In this document: in pieces, positions 35,403 through 47,700 of the stretch
Layout of the letters: every line of letters begins with the position of its first letter
How positions within the stretch are numbered: the first letter of the stretch is position 1
From: Paraspadella gotoi
Taxonomy: Eukaryota > Chaetognatha
Length of the DNA: 64,000 nt
NCBI GenBank assembly: GCA_051294375.1
Contig: JBJCIZ010000744.1
Span: forward strand, 1,230,262-1,294,261
Reading direction: 5' to 3'
The notes under the pieces: generated by a model
What the model was told of the DNA's origin: nothing
Databases searched by the model: none
What the model saw: the letters and a program-made list of their open reading frames with translations, nothing else
Position numbers and translations under genes: made by a program

Positions 35403-38400
35403 TCAAGAATCCCCTCCTCCACCAACCTCCCCTTTGATCAACCTCTGGAAAGCCTTGAGCCTCCCCGATCGCCTCGTCCGCTCCTCCAACTCTCTCGACT
35501 TCTCCTCCGCGCGACCGAGAATCTCCGCCGGGATTCCGGCCAAGAGGCCCACGTTGAGTCCGAAGCTTCGTTCCGCTTTTCCGGCAGCGAGTGAATAAAG
35601 CATCTGCACCGAAGCCGGATGTTTCCGAGGTGAGGATTCTTTTTCCGGCGCCGGAACGGAATCATTCTCCTCCTCCTCCACGACGAACGACATGTGAAAA
35701 TTCTCCACGATCCCGGGATACTTCTCCGCCAACCGCGTCACGAGCGGATAGTGCGTCACGAACAGCGTCAAACATCCAACCGTCTCCACGAAATGGCGCA
35801 GCGTGGCGTCGGCGATGGCGGTTCCGTCGTGGGTCGACGTCCCGCGCCCCAACTCGTCGAGGACGACGAGAGAATCGGCGGAGGCGTCGCGGAGAATCTC
35901 GGACGCCTCCGACAATTCGACCATGAAGGTGGAGGCGCCGCGGAGGATTCGATCCGAGGCGCCCATGCGGACGAAGACGGCGTCGAAGATGGAGAGACGA
36001 GCGGCGTCGGCGGCGACGAAGGATCCAGTCTGAGCCATGACGACCGCCTGTTTGGACAAACATTTGGAAATATAAAAGCTTACGTCTCTTCGTGATTTAA
36101 TCAATAAAAATTTACTTTTATATATTATATTATGATTATAATTAATCGTCGTTAATACTTTCTCTTTTTCATATACAGATCACGTGATATAATTGATTAA
36201 ATGAATATTTAAATTTGAACTTCATCACAATTCCAAATCACACAGAACTAAACCTAATCCGATCCTTGCCGAATCTAACAATAAAATCCGCTCATCACTG
36301 GTGTGGAACTGTGCAATGTGCAGTGTGCATCTTGCCAGTTGCCGTTTAGTCAGCCCCCTTACCAACGCTGCTTGACGAATGAAGGAACTCTTTCCTCCCA
36401 TATTAGGTCCAGTGACGATCATGCAGCGCCGCCCGTCGCCGCTGAGGTCGGCGTCGTTGGGGACGAATTGCGCCGAGTCGGGGAGGAGAGTCTCGACGAT
36501 CGGGTGGCGTCCGGCGACGAGTTGGAGGGTGGGTGGAGATGAGACGAAGGAAGGGCGAGAGTAGTTGCGAGATTTGGCGACGTGAGCTAAGGACATGAGG
36601 CAGTCGAGGATCGAGAGGGACTGCGTTTAAAACGGAAGGGAGGATTGAGAAATGAAGTATTAAACAAATGAACTTTCTATTAAATAAACTTGTGGCGGTA
36701 TATTCACACCACCTCACACCCATCATCGTTCAGCCAATACCATTGGCTCAGAGGAGCAACGCACCATCCCAGGCGTTGCGTTCCATCCACAGTCTTAACG
36801 ACTTCCCTCTGCGTTGGCAAAGCGAGACCCGTCCTAGGGTAACCGCGCCAGTGACAGGAGGCGTCACCGAGGGTCGGAAGCCCCCAAAGCCAACAGGTGA
36901 GATGTCCCATCCCAATGGGCATCACAGGCAACCTGGCTCTTTGCCACATTAGGTCATTAATCTTTAATCCGCAATAAAATTTTTCAATTTGTTGTTATGT
37001 TGCTATGTTATGTTATGAGATTTTATCAGATCTGATCTCATTTTATTTGATCTGATCTGATTCGATTTCATGAGGTTTCTAAGTTCTGCAAAGATGCTGA
37101 CACTTAATAAAGCAAAAATTTGGAAGAAGAGTCGTTTTAAAAGTTCAGGAAACTGTGGCACATGTTTACGGCTAACAATTGAAGTCTAACAAGAGGAAGA
37201 TAAAAGGAAAATAAAACTAAAAAAATTGTGATATGTAACGACTTGAGAATATGAGAGAGGACAACACATAACGCTGAATGATCGAGTCAAAGCGTAAGAG
37301 AGAGAGAAAGAGAGAGCTACTTTAAAACAAAAAGGAACCAACCTGCACAGCACGCTGATACTCGAACTGTCGCCGATTAAATTCCTCCAAGAACTTCCCC
37401 CACGCGTCTTCGACGTCCAAGTCCAACTGCTCCCTCAACGCCGCCAATCTCCTCGTCTCCTCCAAGACGAAAGGAGATTGAAATCTCTGACAAGTCTTCG
37501 TCGATTGGACCGCGACCCAATCGTCCGGCACGCGCATGCGCATCGCCTCCATCGCTTTGGTTAATCGAATCTCGACGAGGTATTCCTTTCCGGAGACGGT
37601 CAAGTACTCCATCCTCGGCGCGGCCAGAGTTTCGCGAATCTCTTGTAAATGCTCATCCAGTGACGCTTCTACGTCGCCGATCCGCGCCAGCGTCTCGACG
37701 ACGCGCGGATATTTTCCGTAATCTCGAAAGGTGCGTCGTTTGTCGCCACGAGAGACGGCGTCTTCGTCGAGGGCGCCGAGGAAGGCGTCGACGTCTCTCG
37801 TGTTTTCCTCGAAGGCGACGAAAGAATCGCGGATGAGGGAGGAGGACGAGTCGACGAGCCTTTCCGCGCGCGACCAACCCTGGCGAAGTCGAGCGAAGGC
37901 TTTGAGGACGTGGAGAAAGTCGGCCACGGAGCACTTTTTGAAGTAGATCGTCGAGAGGCCCCGCTCCAAGTCGGCCAGGCCTTTGAAACAGATTCTCAAA
38001 TGAGCGAAGAGTTGAGAGGAATCGGCGAGGATCTCTTCGACGGCATCGAGACGCGACTCGATGACGGAACGGTCCGTCGACGGCGCCGCCAACCAGCGCC
38101 GCAGCAGACGCTCGCCGAATTTAGTCTTCGTGGCGTCGAGGACGGAGAAGAGGGTGCCGGCGGGGCCGCCGTCGACGAGGTTGTTGAAGATCTCCAAGTT
38201 GCGGATGGCGGCGGCGTTGAGGCGAAGGGTGGAGGAGGGGGCGTTGGTGGAGGCGGAGGCGGATTTGAAGACAGACTCGAGGCCGAAGTCGTGGAGATAA
38301 TCGAGGAGAGAAGAAGCGCAGATCTGGAGATCGGGGGAGAGAGAGAGGAGGGAGGAAGAGGAGGAGGAATCTGGAGAAGAGGGAAGGGATTATTAATTAT

Positions 38401-41400
38401 AAATAGTTAAGAATATTATTATTAGTATTATTATTATTATTAGTAGCATATCTGTATTATTTCTATGCTCTAAGATTTAATGATGCAAGAGCGATGACAT
38501 TGAGTTCTAATTTTCTTAAAATCTTTTAGATTTATTTTAGTTTGTTTTAGCTTATTTTGTTTTAGTTTATTTTAGTTTGTTTTAGTTTATTTTGTTTTAG
38601 TTTATTTTAGTTTGTTTTAGTTTATTTTGTTTTAGTTTATTTTAGTTTGTTTTAGTTTATTTTAGTTTGTTTTAGTTTATTTTGTTTTAGTTTATTTTAG
38701 TTTGTTTTAGTTTATTTCGGCATGAAAAGTTTCCGGTCCAAACGGAACAACGACGACTAACCTTTGCAAAATAGGCTAAGTCGGTCGGCGGCGGCCTTTT
38801 TGTCGGCCATCGGGGCCGACATCCGCTCGATCCTGGCTTCATCCGGAGTCGGGGCGAATTTCTCGATGACTTTCTCTGTCGCGAGGGAGAGGGAGGGAGG
38901 GAGGAGAAGCTCGACTGGCTGACGAGGAAGGAGGAAGGGAGGAAAGAGGAAGGGTGGGAGAGAAAGAAAAGAAGAAAAACGAGGGAGGAAAGAAAAGAGA
39001 AAAACGAGGGAGGAAAGAAAAGAGAAAGGAGAGGGAAAGAAAAGTGTAAGGGAAAGGAGAAAGAACAAGAGATAAAGAAGGGGAAGAGAGGAGGAAAGGG
39101 GGAAAAAAATATGGTGAGAAGTAATGCATAGGCTTAACCATAATTCAAACTACAAACGTAGTATCCAGACACGTTTTTATTAAATATTTTATTAGTACCA
39201 CTACCACTCACTTCCGGACACTAATATAACGCTAGGATCTCTAGTTAACATTAACCAACAATAATAAAACTTTTCAAATAATGACATTTTTTAAATCGTG
39301 ATAAAAATGTTTTTTCTAAGAAAATACTATAATATGCAAATAAGATTAAGAACGCATCGAACCTGCATTTGATGCAGCATCGTCTCGAACTTTGATCGCG
39401 ACGGTGAATCGATAAAGGAATCGTGAGTGACTTTCGCCGTCGATGGATTCACGGCGACGAAGGAGATCGTCACGTCGGCAAAGGAGGTGGAGAGGGGCTG
39501 GGGGAGGAAATAAGGAATTCAAACAATTAAATTAAGGGAGGGGTCCTTTATACAATCGAAACGATTCATTGATAGGGAAGCCAGATACTCTGAGAGTGAA
39601 TAAACGAGACTGTGTGAGAGCCTTGATTGAAAGCTTGCAGGGACCTGCTACGTTATTATCTTGTAAGAGTGATTTTAGCCTGTCCAAAGTCAGGGGGAAG
39701 ATAGCTCATTTATTAAATGAATGGATAATTTTATGTTGGAAGTACCAATTTAATAAAGTTCTTATGGTATAATTAAAGATTAAACATGGTCGGTTTGTAG
39801 ATAAGGTGCTTTAGCAATGAAACGGGTCCTGGGCTTGGAATTAGGCTTGGGGGGTTTTCGAGGCCCCCAAGGCGGTTTAAGGCCGTCCTCATGCTTCCCG
39901 CAGGGTAGGTACCATTATTGGTGATCAATCCCGGTACATGATGGCCACGAGCCGATGTTATTACTCAATGAGCCACCGGGTCACGACTGAAGGTAACATG
40001 CTTTATAATTATAGGCGGGGGTAAACATATTGCGATGCCCGACTACAGGTTATTTAACACACGTTAGTTATGAGGATTAGGGATGGTTAAGAAAAGGTGG
40101 GTGATAGGTGAGGGTAAGCGATTGCGAGGTTATGGGTTCATAACATCGCAGGAGTATCAAGCCACCAGAATCGAATCGGATCGGAGGCTCGGGCGAAATG
40201 GAATCGCCGAATCCTGATTGGTCAAGCACGAACCGGAATCGACCAATCAGCTTGCAGAATCATTGAATTGTAAATTTTACCCACGTCGCCGATCCTCTTC
40301 CCAAGATATAAATAGACTTAGCTTGTTCTAGTTTCAGTAGAATTGATCAAGACTCCTGCGCGCGTCTCACCGTCACCTTTATTCTCAGAATAAAACTTAT
40401 TCTTGATTTCGTCCATAGAAATCCATGAGTTTTTCCTTAAATGTGGTGGCAGCGGTGGGATTCGAACCCACGCCTCCGAAGAGACTGGTGTAAATATACA
40501 TATTTAAAAATGTTTAGGTATTACATAAACATTTTTAAAACAACGATTTTATAATTGTAAACTGTCCTGTTATTTTACGTAAAAACGTAACAACGTAAAA
40601 AACCCAAAAACCCACCTTCCCCGCAGCATCAGCTGCAGCCGTGGCGACGACGGGTCCTTCCTTGACGCACATGAGGATTCCAGAGTCGGAAGACTCCGCG
40701 TCTTTATCACCGCGTGGCGCATCGTCGGCGGCGGCGCCTGATGCCTCGTCGGGGTCGCCTACGCCTGCGGGATTAATATTTTATTTAATTTTACTATAAT
40801 TCTTTCGAGGAAGTTAAATTTAAGTTTTGGTATGTAGATGATGAGTCATTTCTTTCTTTTTTTCTATTATAACTGTTGTTAAAATAATCCAAAGAATAAA
40901 ATCCAAATTTGAGTTTAAGATTTTTGAATGAAACCGACGAAAGATGAAAGTGAAATGAAGCAAAGACGCTTGTCAACTCGACGACGACGACGACGACGAC
41001 GATTAAAAATGGAAATAATCAATGGATCGATTGTTTTTTTCTTTTTCTTGGCTCTGGTTTCGCTTTTGTTTCTCTTTGCCTTTGGTTTCGATCGAAATCC
41101 GAATTCGAGGCTTCGATCCTCGATCTCGAGGTGGCTTCGTCTTGAGGGTCATTGTGGTTGTTTCGTCACGTGACAAGTCATTGGACAATGGACACGAGAC
41201 AGTTCGGAAACGGGCGCCACCTTTTATTGTTTTCTTAATTATTTTTTATTCAGCCATTATCATGGGAACATCGAATAAAAACATAATTCACAGGCGAACC
41301 CCTGAAGTGCATATTTCGAAGAAACCCAGTAACAACAAACTAAATAGATAAAAATGTACAGAAGGCTTCGTATTATAAAATGAGTTACCCGTTTTTTGTG

Positions 41401-44023
41401 ACCAGAATCTGAAATTCGCCTTGATAGTTCTATTTGTATTCACATAGGTATCGTTCATTCCAAATTTCAATGAATTTGGTTCAGTAGCATCAACGGAATG
41501 GACCTATAAACGGACTTGGTTGGCCTAGTGATGTGATTGCTCGTCTCCTTCACGAATCATCAGAATGCCGACGAATCACGGACCTTAGTTCAACCTTAGA
41601 ATGACCAATGACCGACAGAGGAACCGACGGAGGGATTGATGATCAAAATTGCTAAGAGAACTCTAGGCATTCACCTCTACACTCAAACTCAAGAAAGAAC
41701 ACTTATTCAAATAATTATTGAACCGTTTAATATTGTCATCACCTTTGTCTTAACCTTTGTCATCGTTACCTATGTCATCACCCTAATCATTGTCCGTCAT
41801 AAATAAAACTATCATTCAACCAAATACTTTGCCACTTATTATTTACCCTCGTTATTTGACTAAACGTCAACGGTAGTTTTCTCGGAACGTGTTCTTGTCC
41901 CAAATAATATGAAGCCTTCTGTAATCTGTATACAAGATCATCATCAACATCGTCATCATGAAGAAAAGCAACTGACCTCCTTCGGATCGGAATGAATCGA
42001 CATCGCGACCCACGAGCGTCGACTTCGTGTAGAGGGCGCTGAGTCGACGCGAGAAGAGTCCAGACTTCGAGTCTTAACAATGTAAGAGATGGATTCTTGA
42101 GATTGAGTTTAGCAATTAACATTTGCATATAGTAGTAAATAATTTTAAGTCCCATTAATTTATGTTCCGGTTTATTATTAGGCATATTTTTGGATTTTAC
42201 TATTATTTTCTACATTGTTTAGTAGTTTGATTCATAGATAATTCTGTGATAATTTGATAGAATAATTATGACATTAATGATCGAGAGTTTATCTCTATTG
42301 GTTATATTATTTCTATATTGGTTATATTATTTCTCTATTTCATAACTCATAAATACTTTATTATTCAAAGGTGAAATCAATGGTCAGCTCGGATCAAGTG
42401 TAGTACTCTCATGTTAGAGTTCCATATATTATTTAATATTGTATTAATAAAGAAATTATATTTCTATTTAGTTATAGTAATAAATATAAGGTAAATTAGA
42501 AAGGCAGAGAGAGCATTATCACTGAAGATGCCATCTGATGAAGAAGTAAACTTAATATATAATTCATAGCCTACAATTTGCTTATTTATTAAAAATATTA
42601 ACGAAGCGTCGCTCTTCTCACCGGAATTAGCTTTGAGCGCCGCCGTCTCAGTCTGCCTGACCACGCCCACTTTGTATCCTTTGGCCACGAGACGTCGCAC
42701 GTGGACGAAGAGTCTATGAAAACGGAGATATGGGGTAGAAAGTAGATTATAATACTTTATAATAAAATTGACTTGAACTTCGCTGATCATAAACTGGTCC
42801 GATCCTAACAATCACTATAACAATATATAACAAACGACCCAAGCCAATTTTACCCAGTTCCACCTCATCGAACCAACCTCTGGAATGTTTGGAACGACGA
42901 CAACATCGAGGATAATGACAAAGACGACGACGACAACAACCCCCTTGTCATCATCCCTCGGCGCTCGCCTGTGAGTGGGGATCGACGCAGTGTTGAAGTT
43001 GTGATCTGGATGACTCACGATGTTGAGGACTTTGGCCGCCACGTCAGCGTCGTCGCCGAAAAACCTTTTTTTTGTGACGAGAAACAAGATTTAAAAATTA
43101 TTTTGCATGTTGAAGTGTTGAATTGATGAAGGCTAATTTGGTTGAAACATAAACAATATGGACCGCATGTAATAAGAATGCAGCAATTCAAAAACGAAAA
43201 GTTTGAAGATGAAATTATTAATGTAAATATCTCTCAACGATAAAGATTTAACACTCAAACTAGATTCGACTGAAGATTATAAGATTTATCTCGTAATAAT
43301 TGTGATATTTAAACGTTTTTATTTTAAAGTTATCACGTTTCAGCAATGTTTTTGTTTTGATAGTTTTTTGTTTTTGTAAAAAAAAAAAAAACTTAACCCC
43401 CCCTTAAAATTAACCCACCTAAACTTGTATCCGCACTCGACGAGCAGGATAGCGTCGGGTCGCTTCGCTTTGATGTCGACGAACTGTTCCTCCAGTGGCG
43501 TCAACTTCGTCTTCTTTCCTTTAGAGATCGACGAACTATCCGTTTTTTCGGCGTCAGTTTTTTCGGCGCCATTTTTACCGGCGTCGTTGCAGTTATCGGC
43601 GCCGTTAATCTCTTTCGCCGACGCCTTCGCGGTGCCAGAGGCGATGCCGCCGTTCTCAACGAATTCGAACGCGAGCAAATCATCTCTCGTCTTTCGTTTC
43701 GAGTCGGCGACGTCGGCGTCGGTTTTCTTCGTCGGCCGCGTGGCGGCGGCGTCGTCTTCGTCGTCGTCGCGAGGTCGTTTGGCGCCGCGGGAGGAAGGTG
43801 ACGCAAAGTATTTAGAGATAGAAGATTGTTTCATTTTGGCGGAAGCGTCGGCTTTAAATTTGGTGGGCGTGGCGACGGATTTACATTTAGTGGGCGTGGC
43901 GCCGCCTTTAAAATTGGAAGGGGCGTGGCCATCTTCATTTTCGTCTCTAATTCCGAGCGGCGACGCCTCTTTAGATTTGTGTCCTTTGGCTCCGCGATGA
44001 AATCGGAACCAAGGCTTCGACAT
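35403..44023 (-). CDS. MSH3: DNA mismatch repair protein MSH3
   Basis: Ten exons: 43419-44023, 42969-43064, 42622-42713, 41977-42072, 40616-40764, 39363-39497, 38762-38918, 37343-38370, 36363-36620, 35403-36047, totalling 1086 aa with no frame break (human about 1130). MSH3 pairs with MSH2 (MutSbeta) to recognise insertion/deletion loops. The N-terminus has a PCNA-interacting motif (QSSISKYF) and a basic nuclear-targeting patch ([12 protein letters not shown]). The mismatch-binding domain begins [20 protein letters not shown] with the MSH3-type Tyr-Lys pair, then [20 protein letters not shown]. The lever/clamp region includes [15 protein letters not shown]. The ATPase has Walker [25 protein letters not shown], Walker [17 protein letters not shown], and the MSH3-type THYPLV...NFHMSF. 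The second intron starts with GC (a GC-AG intron). The start is 134 bp from a candidate NIPSNAP last exon. Confidence 0.95.
36691..36956 (+). repeat. Repeat family B, full-length copy
   Basis: Begins GTGGCGGTATATTCACACCA and ends near GGGCATCACAGGCAACCTGG. Located in the MSH3 intron between exons 37343-38370 and 36363-36620. Confidence 0.9.
38524..38716. repeat. TTTTAGTTTATTTTAGTTTG minisatellite
   Basis: About 190 bp of TTTTAGTTTATTTTGTTTTA-like units in an MSH3 intron. Confidence 0.97.
39528..39770 (+). repeat. Repeat family A, near full length
   Basis: TTAAGGGAGGGGTCCTTTAT at the left end through GGAAGTACCAATTTAATAAA at the right end, in an MSH3 intron. Confidence 0.85.
40140..40442 (+). 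mobile_element. Solo or truncated LTR followed by a primer-binding site
   Basis: LTR-like features in order: a start CATCGCAGGAGTATCAAGCC shared with 52542, a TATA box TATAAATAG (40307-40315), a polyadenylation-like GAATAAAAC (40388-40396), and an end at TTAAATG immediately before a tRNA-complementary stretch. It lies in an MSH3 intron with no coding region attached. Confidence 0.7.
40443..40490 (+). other. Extended primer-binding site complementary to a type II tRNA 3' half
   Basis: Reads TGGTGGCAGCGGTGGGATTC and continues GAACCCACGCCTCCGAAGAGACTGG. Its reverse complement is a tRNA-Leu-like variable arm, T arm (GGTTCGAATCC), acceptor end and CCA. The complementarity (~46 nt) is much longer than the usual ~18 nt. 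No 5' half is present, so it is not a tRNA gene. Confidence 0.7.
41360..41480 (+). repeat. Dispersed repeat family C (AGAAGGCTTC end)
   Basis: Begins GTACAGAAGGCTTCGTATTA and contains TTTTTTGTGACCAGAA and CATTCCAAATTTCAATGAAT. A reversed end fragment is at 41870-41935. Both lie in an MSH3 intron. Confidence 0.65.
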
Positions 44024-44156
44024 TTCTCGCTTAGGGTTGTAAAAAGGCGGAAAGTATGAAATTATAAAAACATATAAAAAGGTAAATAACGAAAAAGCCG
44101 AGGTGTGTGTAAACATAAAATAACCATTAGTTTTATTCAATCTCTATTTGGAGGAT

Positions 44157-44241
44157 TCATTTCATCGGCGACCAGGGCGCCGGCTTTAAGATCTTCGTCC
44201 AGTTGTGGGAACAGTGGGACATCAGCTCATTCCGTGCCAAA
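44157..44241 (-). CDS. Duplicate alternative last exon of the NIPSNAP gene
   Basis: The acceptor (TTGCAG at 44242-44247) is phase-compatible with the donor at 45132-45133. It would give DLDHSLARNELMSHCSHNWT followed by KILKPAPWSPMK and a stop, closely matching the C-terminus from exon 44785-44911. Similarity to that exon also continues past the stop. It ends 134 bp before the MSH3 start. It may be a true alternative exon or a decaying duplicate. Confidence 0.6.
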
Positions 44242-44784
44242 CTGCAACGTAACGTGGAAGCTTTGACTATGGAAGAATTAGATGGTACCATATTGAAAAT
44301 TGTCATGTTACATTTTATTACTTTAAAACTTCGAGGTGTAAGGCTTTTGGAAAAAAATTATTTATAAGGCGTTTTATTAAAAAAACTTGATATAATAAGT
44401 AGAAACTTATTAGTTATAATCACCTTAGAGGGAGAGAGTGTGCTGCGAACTGACGACAAGGCTGACATGTTGCTTAAACAAACATTCTTATGCCATGTAA
44501 ATGCGGAAAATAAGATTATATAAACGGGAAATAACAAAAGATGTATATAAAAAATGGGTAGGGGAAGATTAATTTTAAAATAAAAAAAAATATAGTTTTT
44601 AATTATAAATTAAAAAAAAAATCAAAATTAATCATACCCCACTTCCCAAAAAACTTTTAACAAACAAGTTAGCTGTATGACTCTAGGCGTTAATTCAGTC
44701 TTCAGAGAAGATCTCTGTAACGTTTATTCGTCAATTCTTGTCTTTTCTCCAATTCGGTTTTAGATCATTCTCTATTTGGAGGAT

Positions 44785-47700
44785 TCACTTCATGGGCGAC
44801 CAAGGCGCCGGCAGTAAGATCTTTGTCCAGTAGTGGGAACAGTGGGGAAGCAGTTCCTCCTTCGTCAATACGTAATCCGGGTCGAGAGCCGCGTCGATGG
44901 AACTTTGGACTCTGTGGAAACAAAAGATCCTGTTGCTGTAAATGATGCTGGAGAGGATGCTGCAGGGCATGCTAAAGCATAATGTGTTGGCTTTAATTTA
45001 TTGATACGGTGAACTGGTGCAAAATTGTTTATCAAATAATGGTCATTGTAATTCACCTTCCCAAGGATATTAAAATCTTACCCCATGAGGGAAACCTATA
45101 ATCAAAATCTCTATACACCCCTCTATTCCACACCTATGGTCCAAATCGGGATAATGCCACAAGTGATAGACTGTGTTCATGACTCCTCCCGCTTGAGCCT
45201 TCCATGCGGCGAGGAGGTCTCCCTGATGAGACTCTTCCTTTCCCATCAACATCTCCTGCATCTTAGTCGCCCACTTGGATTCGGAGCCGGTGAGGGTATG
45301 GGCGCAAAGCTCGTAAACGCCTAAATGGGGAGAAAAATACGTTAACATCATTTGCATATTTCGGTAAATTTTTTATATGAAGTTTAGAAGGTTAAATCAA
45401 GTTTATCTTTAAAATTACCACGCAATTGTAGAACCTAATAACTCACTGCTCCTTGCGACGTACTGATTAAACTTACATAGAACGTAACATTGTTAATTGC
45501 GTTTCCTTGATACACATTTTTCTTTATATTGATGCCTATGGGACAGACCTTGGTGAACATTCTCAAAAGTGAGAGGAAAATCTGTATTAATTATTGCCGG
45601 GTCTGATTATCAGGAATCATTTCTCATGTCACATAAGTCTCTGTCCCGATTATCGATTTTTTTTTCTAAAAATAATTTGTAGCACAGGCAATTTAATGTC
45701 ATTGTTTCAAATCAAAAAATAACTTTCCCAGCTTGAAAATTTCTTCAATCCTTTTTTTCAAATCCCCCCCTCCCCCCACCTTCACCTCCTTCCCCCCGCG
45801 GGTCCTCGATCCTGCTCCAGGGCAGCAGAGCGAGGGCGACGTTGTCCTGCTTGACGACGCCTTTGAAGACTTTGGAGATGAACTTCTCTTGCCAGTCGTC
45901 GTCGTCGGCGAGGGCCGCGCGGACGGAGCAGCGGTGGGCGAAGGAGTCGTACTCCCAAATGTGGACCGCCTAAGATTTGAAGACGATTTATTTTGACATC
46001 TTTAACCGCAAGGCGGCGCCCACACGGGCTAGACGAATTGACTTGCCCTCCTGCACATCAATGGCCGCTGATGAACGGTTGATGGATTTTTAGTTCACCA
46101 ATAATGGAAACGTTTTTTTAGGTTTTAAATTCGAAATTTTTTTTTTATTTGATCGATTGAACAAATTGATTTGTTTAATTGTTTAATTAAGCAGAACATG
46201 TGAGAATAATTATTAATTGATAAATTTGAATCGCGTTTGAATGGCGATGACTAATTTAGCTTCAGTTTAAAAGAGTAGAATTCTTTATAAAAGATAAATC
46301 AAGAGAAGAGAAGAGAAGAGAAGAGAAGAGAAGAGAGAAACGAAGATAAGATTCAGGCTTTGAGGCAGCTTCGACATAAGACAAGACATTAGACAATAGA
46401 AAAGTCAACTTCTTTACATTAAAAGGAGCCAATGTCCCCATGTCCCGATCCAATATCCATGTCCCTCTTTACCCAAGCAAATCCACACCCCCCCCCGCTC
46501 CTCTCCATTCATAACCTGATTGATTCCTCCGAATTCGGTGAACCAATAACCAAGCAGCTTGGAATGATTGGTTCTCAAGTGAATGAAGTCGCCGCTGAGT
46601 TTTTTAAAGTCGACGATGAATTCCGGTTTCACGTCGTAGATTCGAAGTTCGTGAACTTTGGGTCGAGCGGAGGAGAAGGAGGGGGAAGGGGGAGAGGATG
46701 AGGAGGCGTCGACGTTAGCAGGCTCCGCCTTTTGTTCGAGAAAATGAAATCATTCGTCAGCATGAATAATATAAGCTTATTTATTAAATGAATGGATAAT
46801 TTTTATATTGGTTGTACCAATTTCATAAAATTCAGCTCCTTGTATTTTGATGCTAGTGCGGAGTACAATAAGACAAGTATTCCCCGATCTAATACTTAAG
46901 GGAGTGGTCTTTTCATACAATTGAAACATTCTTTGAATATTATACCACTTCATTGATAGGGAAGCCAGGTACTCTGGGAGTGAATAAACGAGACTGTGAG
47001 AGAGTCTTGATTGAAAGCTTGTAGGGACCTGCTATGTCATTATCTTGTAAGAGTGATGGAGGCCTTAAACCACCAAAGCCTGTCCAAAGTCAGGGGCAAG
47101 ATAGCTTATTTATTAAATGAATGGATAATTTTTATATTGGTTGTACCAATTTCATAAGTAACAATATATGACAAAGAAATTGTGCAAGTTGCGAGATTAC
47201 TCGTTTTACCGAATTTTCATGTTTTTTTTTTTTAAATGATGTAAAAATTATGTTATAATTTTATTTATGCAGTTATTAAGAGAAATTTACGAGATTGGGA
47301 TAACTAATATAAAAATTATCCATTCATTCGAGATATAAGCTATCTTGGCCCTGATAATGGTTATGGTGGTTTAAGTCCTCCATCACACTTACAAGATAAT
47401 AACATTGTAGCAAGACCCTGCAAGCTTTAAATGAATACTGTCTTCAATTGCGTAATATGTATATATGTATATAAATTATATATATTATATATATATTAAC
47501 ATACCATTAATTATCTAACTTATTATTTAACTAATTAATTTAACTTATTTAAATTATTTATAATTTACAAATTATTACAAAACCTTAATAAATTTCTCTA
47601 AATTAAATAATGCTGTGATGCCAGGGTTTTGGTCTGTTTAAGATAAACATTCAAATATACTTTAAAATATAAGATAAGCAACAACGGAGGATCACCATTT

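Noticed and set aside
40443-40490. Candidate tRNA-Leu gene
   Set aside because: Only the 3' half with CCA is present, in antisense orientation directly after an LTR end, so it is better explained as a primer-binding site.
40928-41173. 81-aa plus-strand ORF with a basic N-terminus and hydrophobic segment
   Set aside because: It lies in an MSH3 intron, starts in a (CGA)n run, and has no family resemblance or neighbouring exons.
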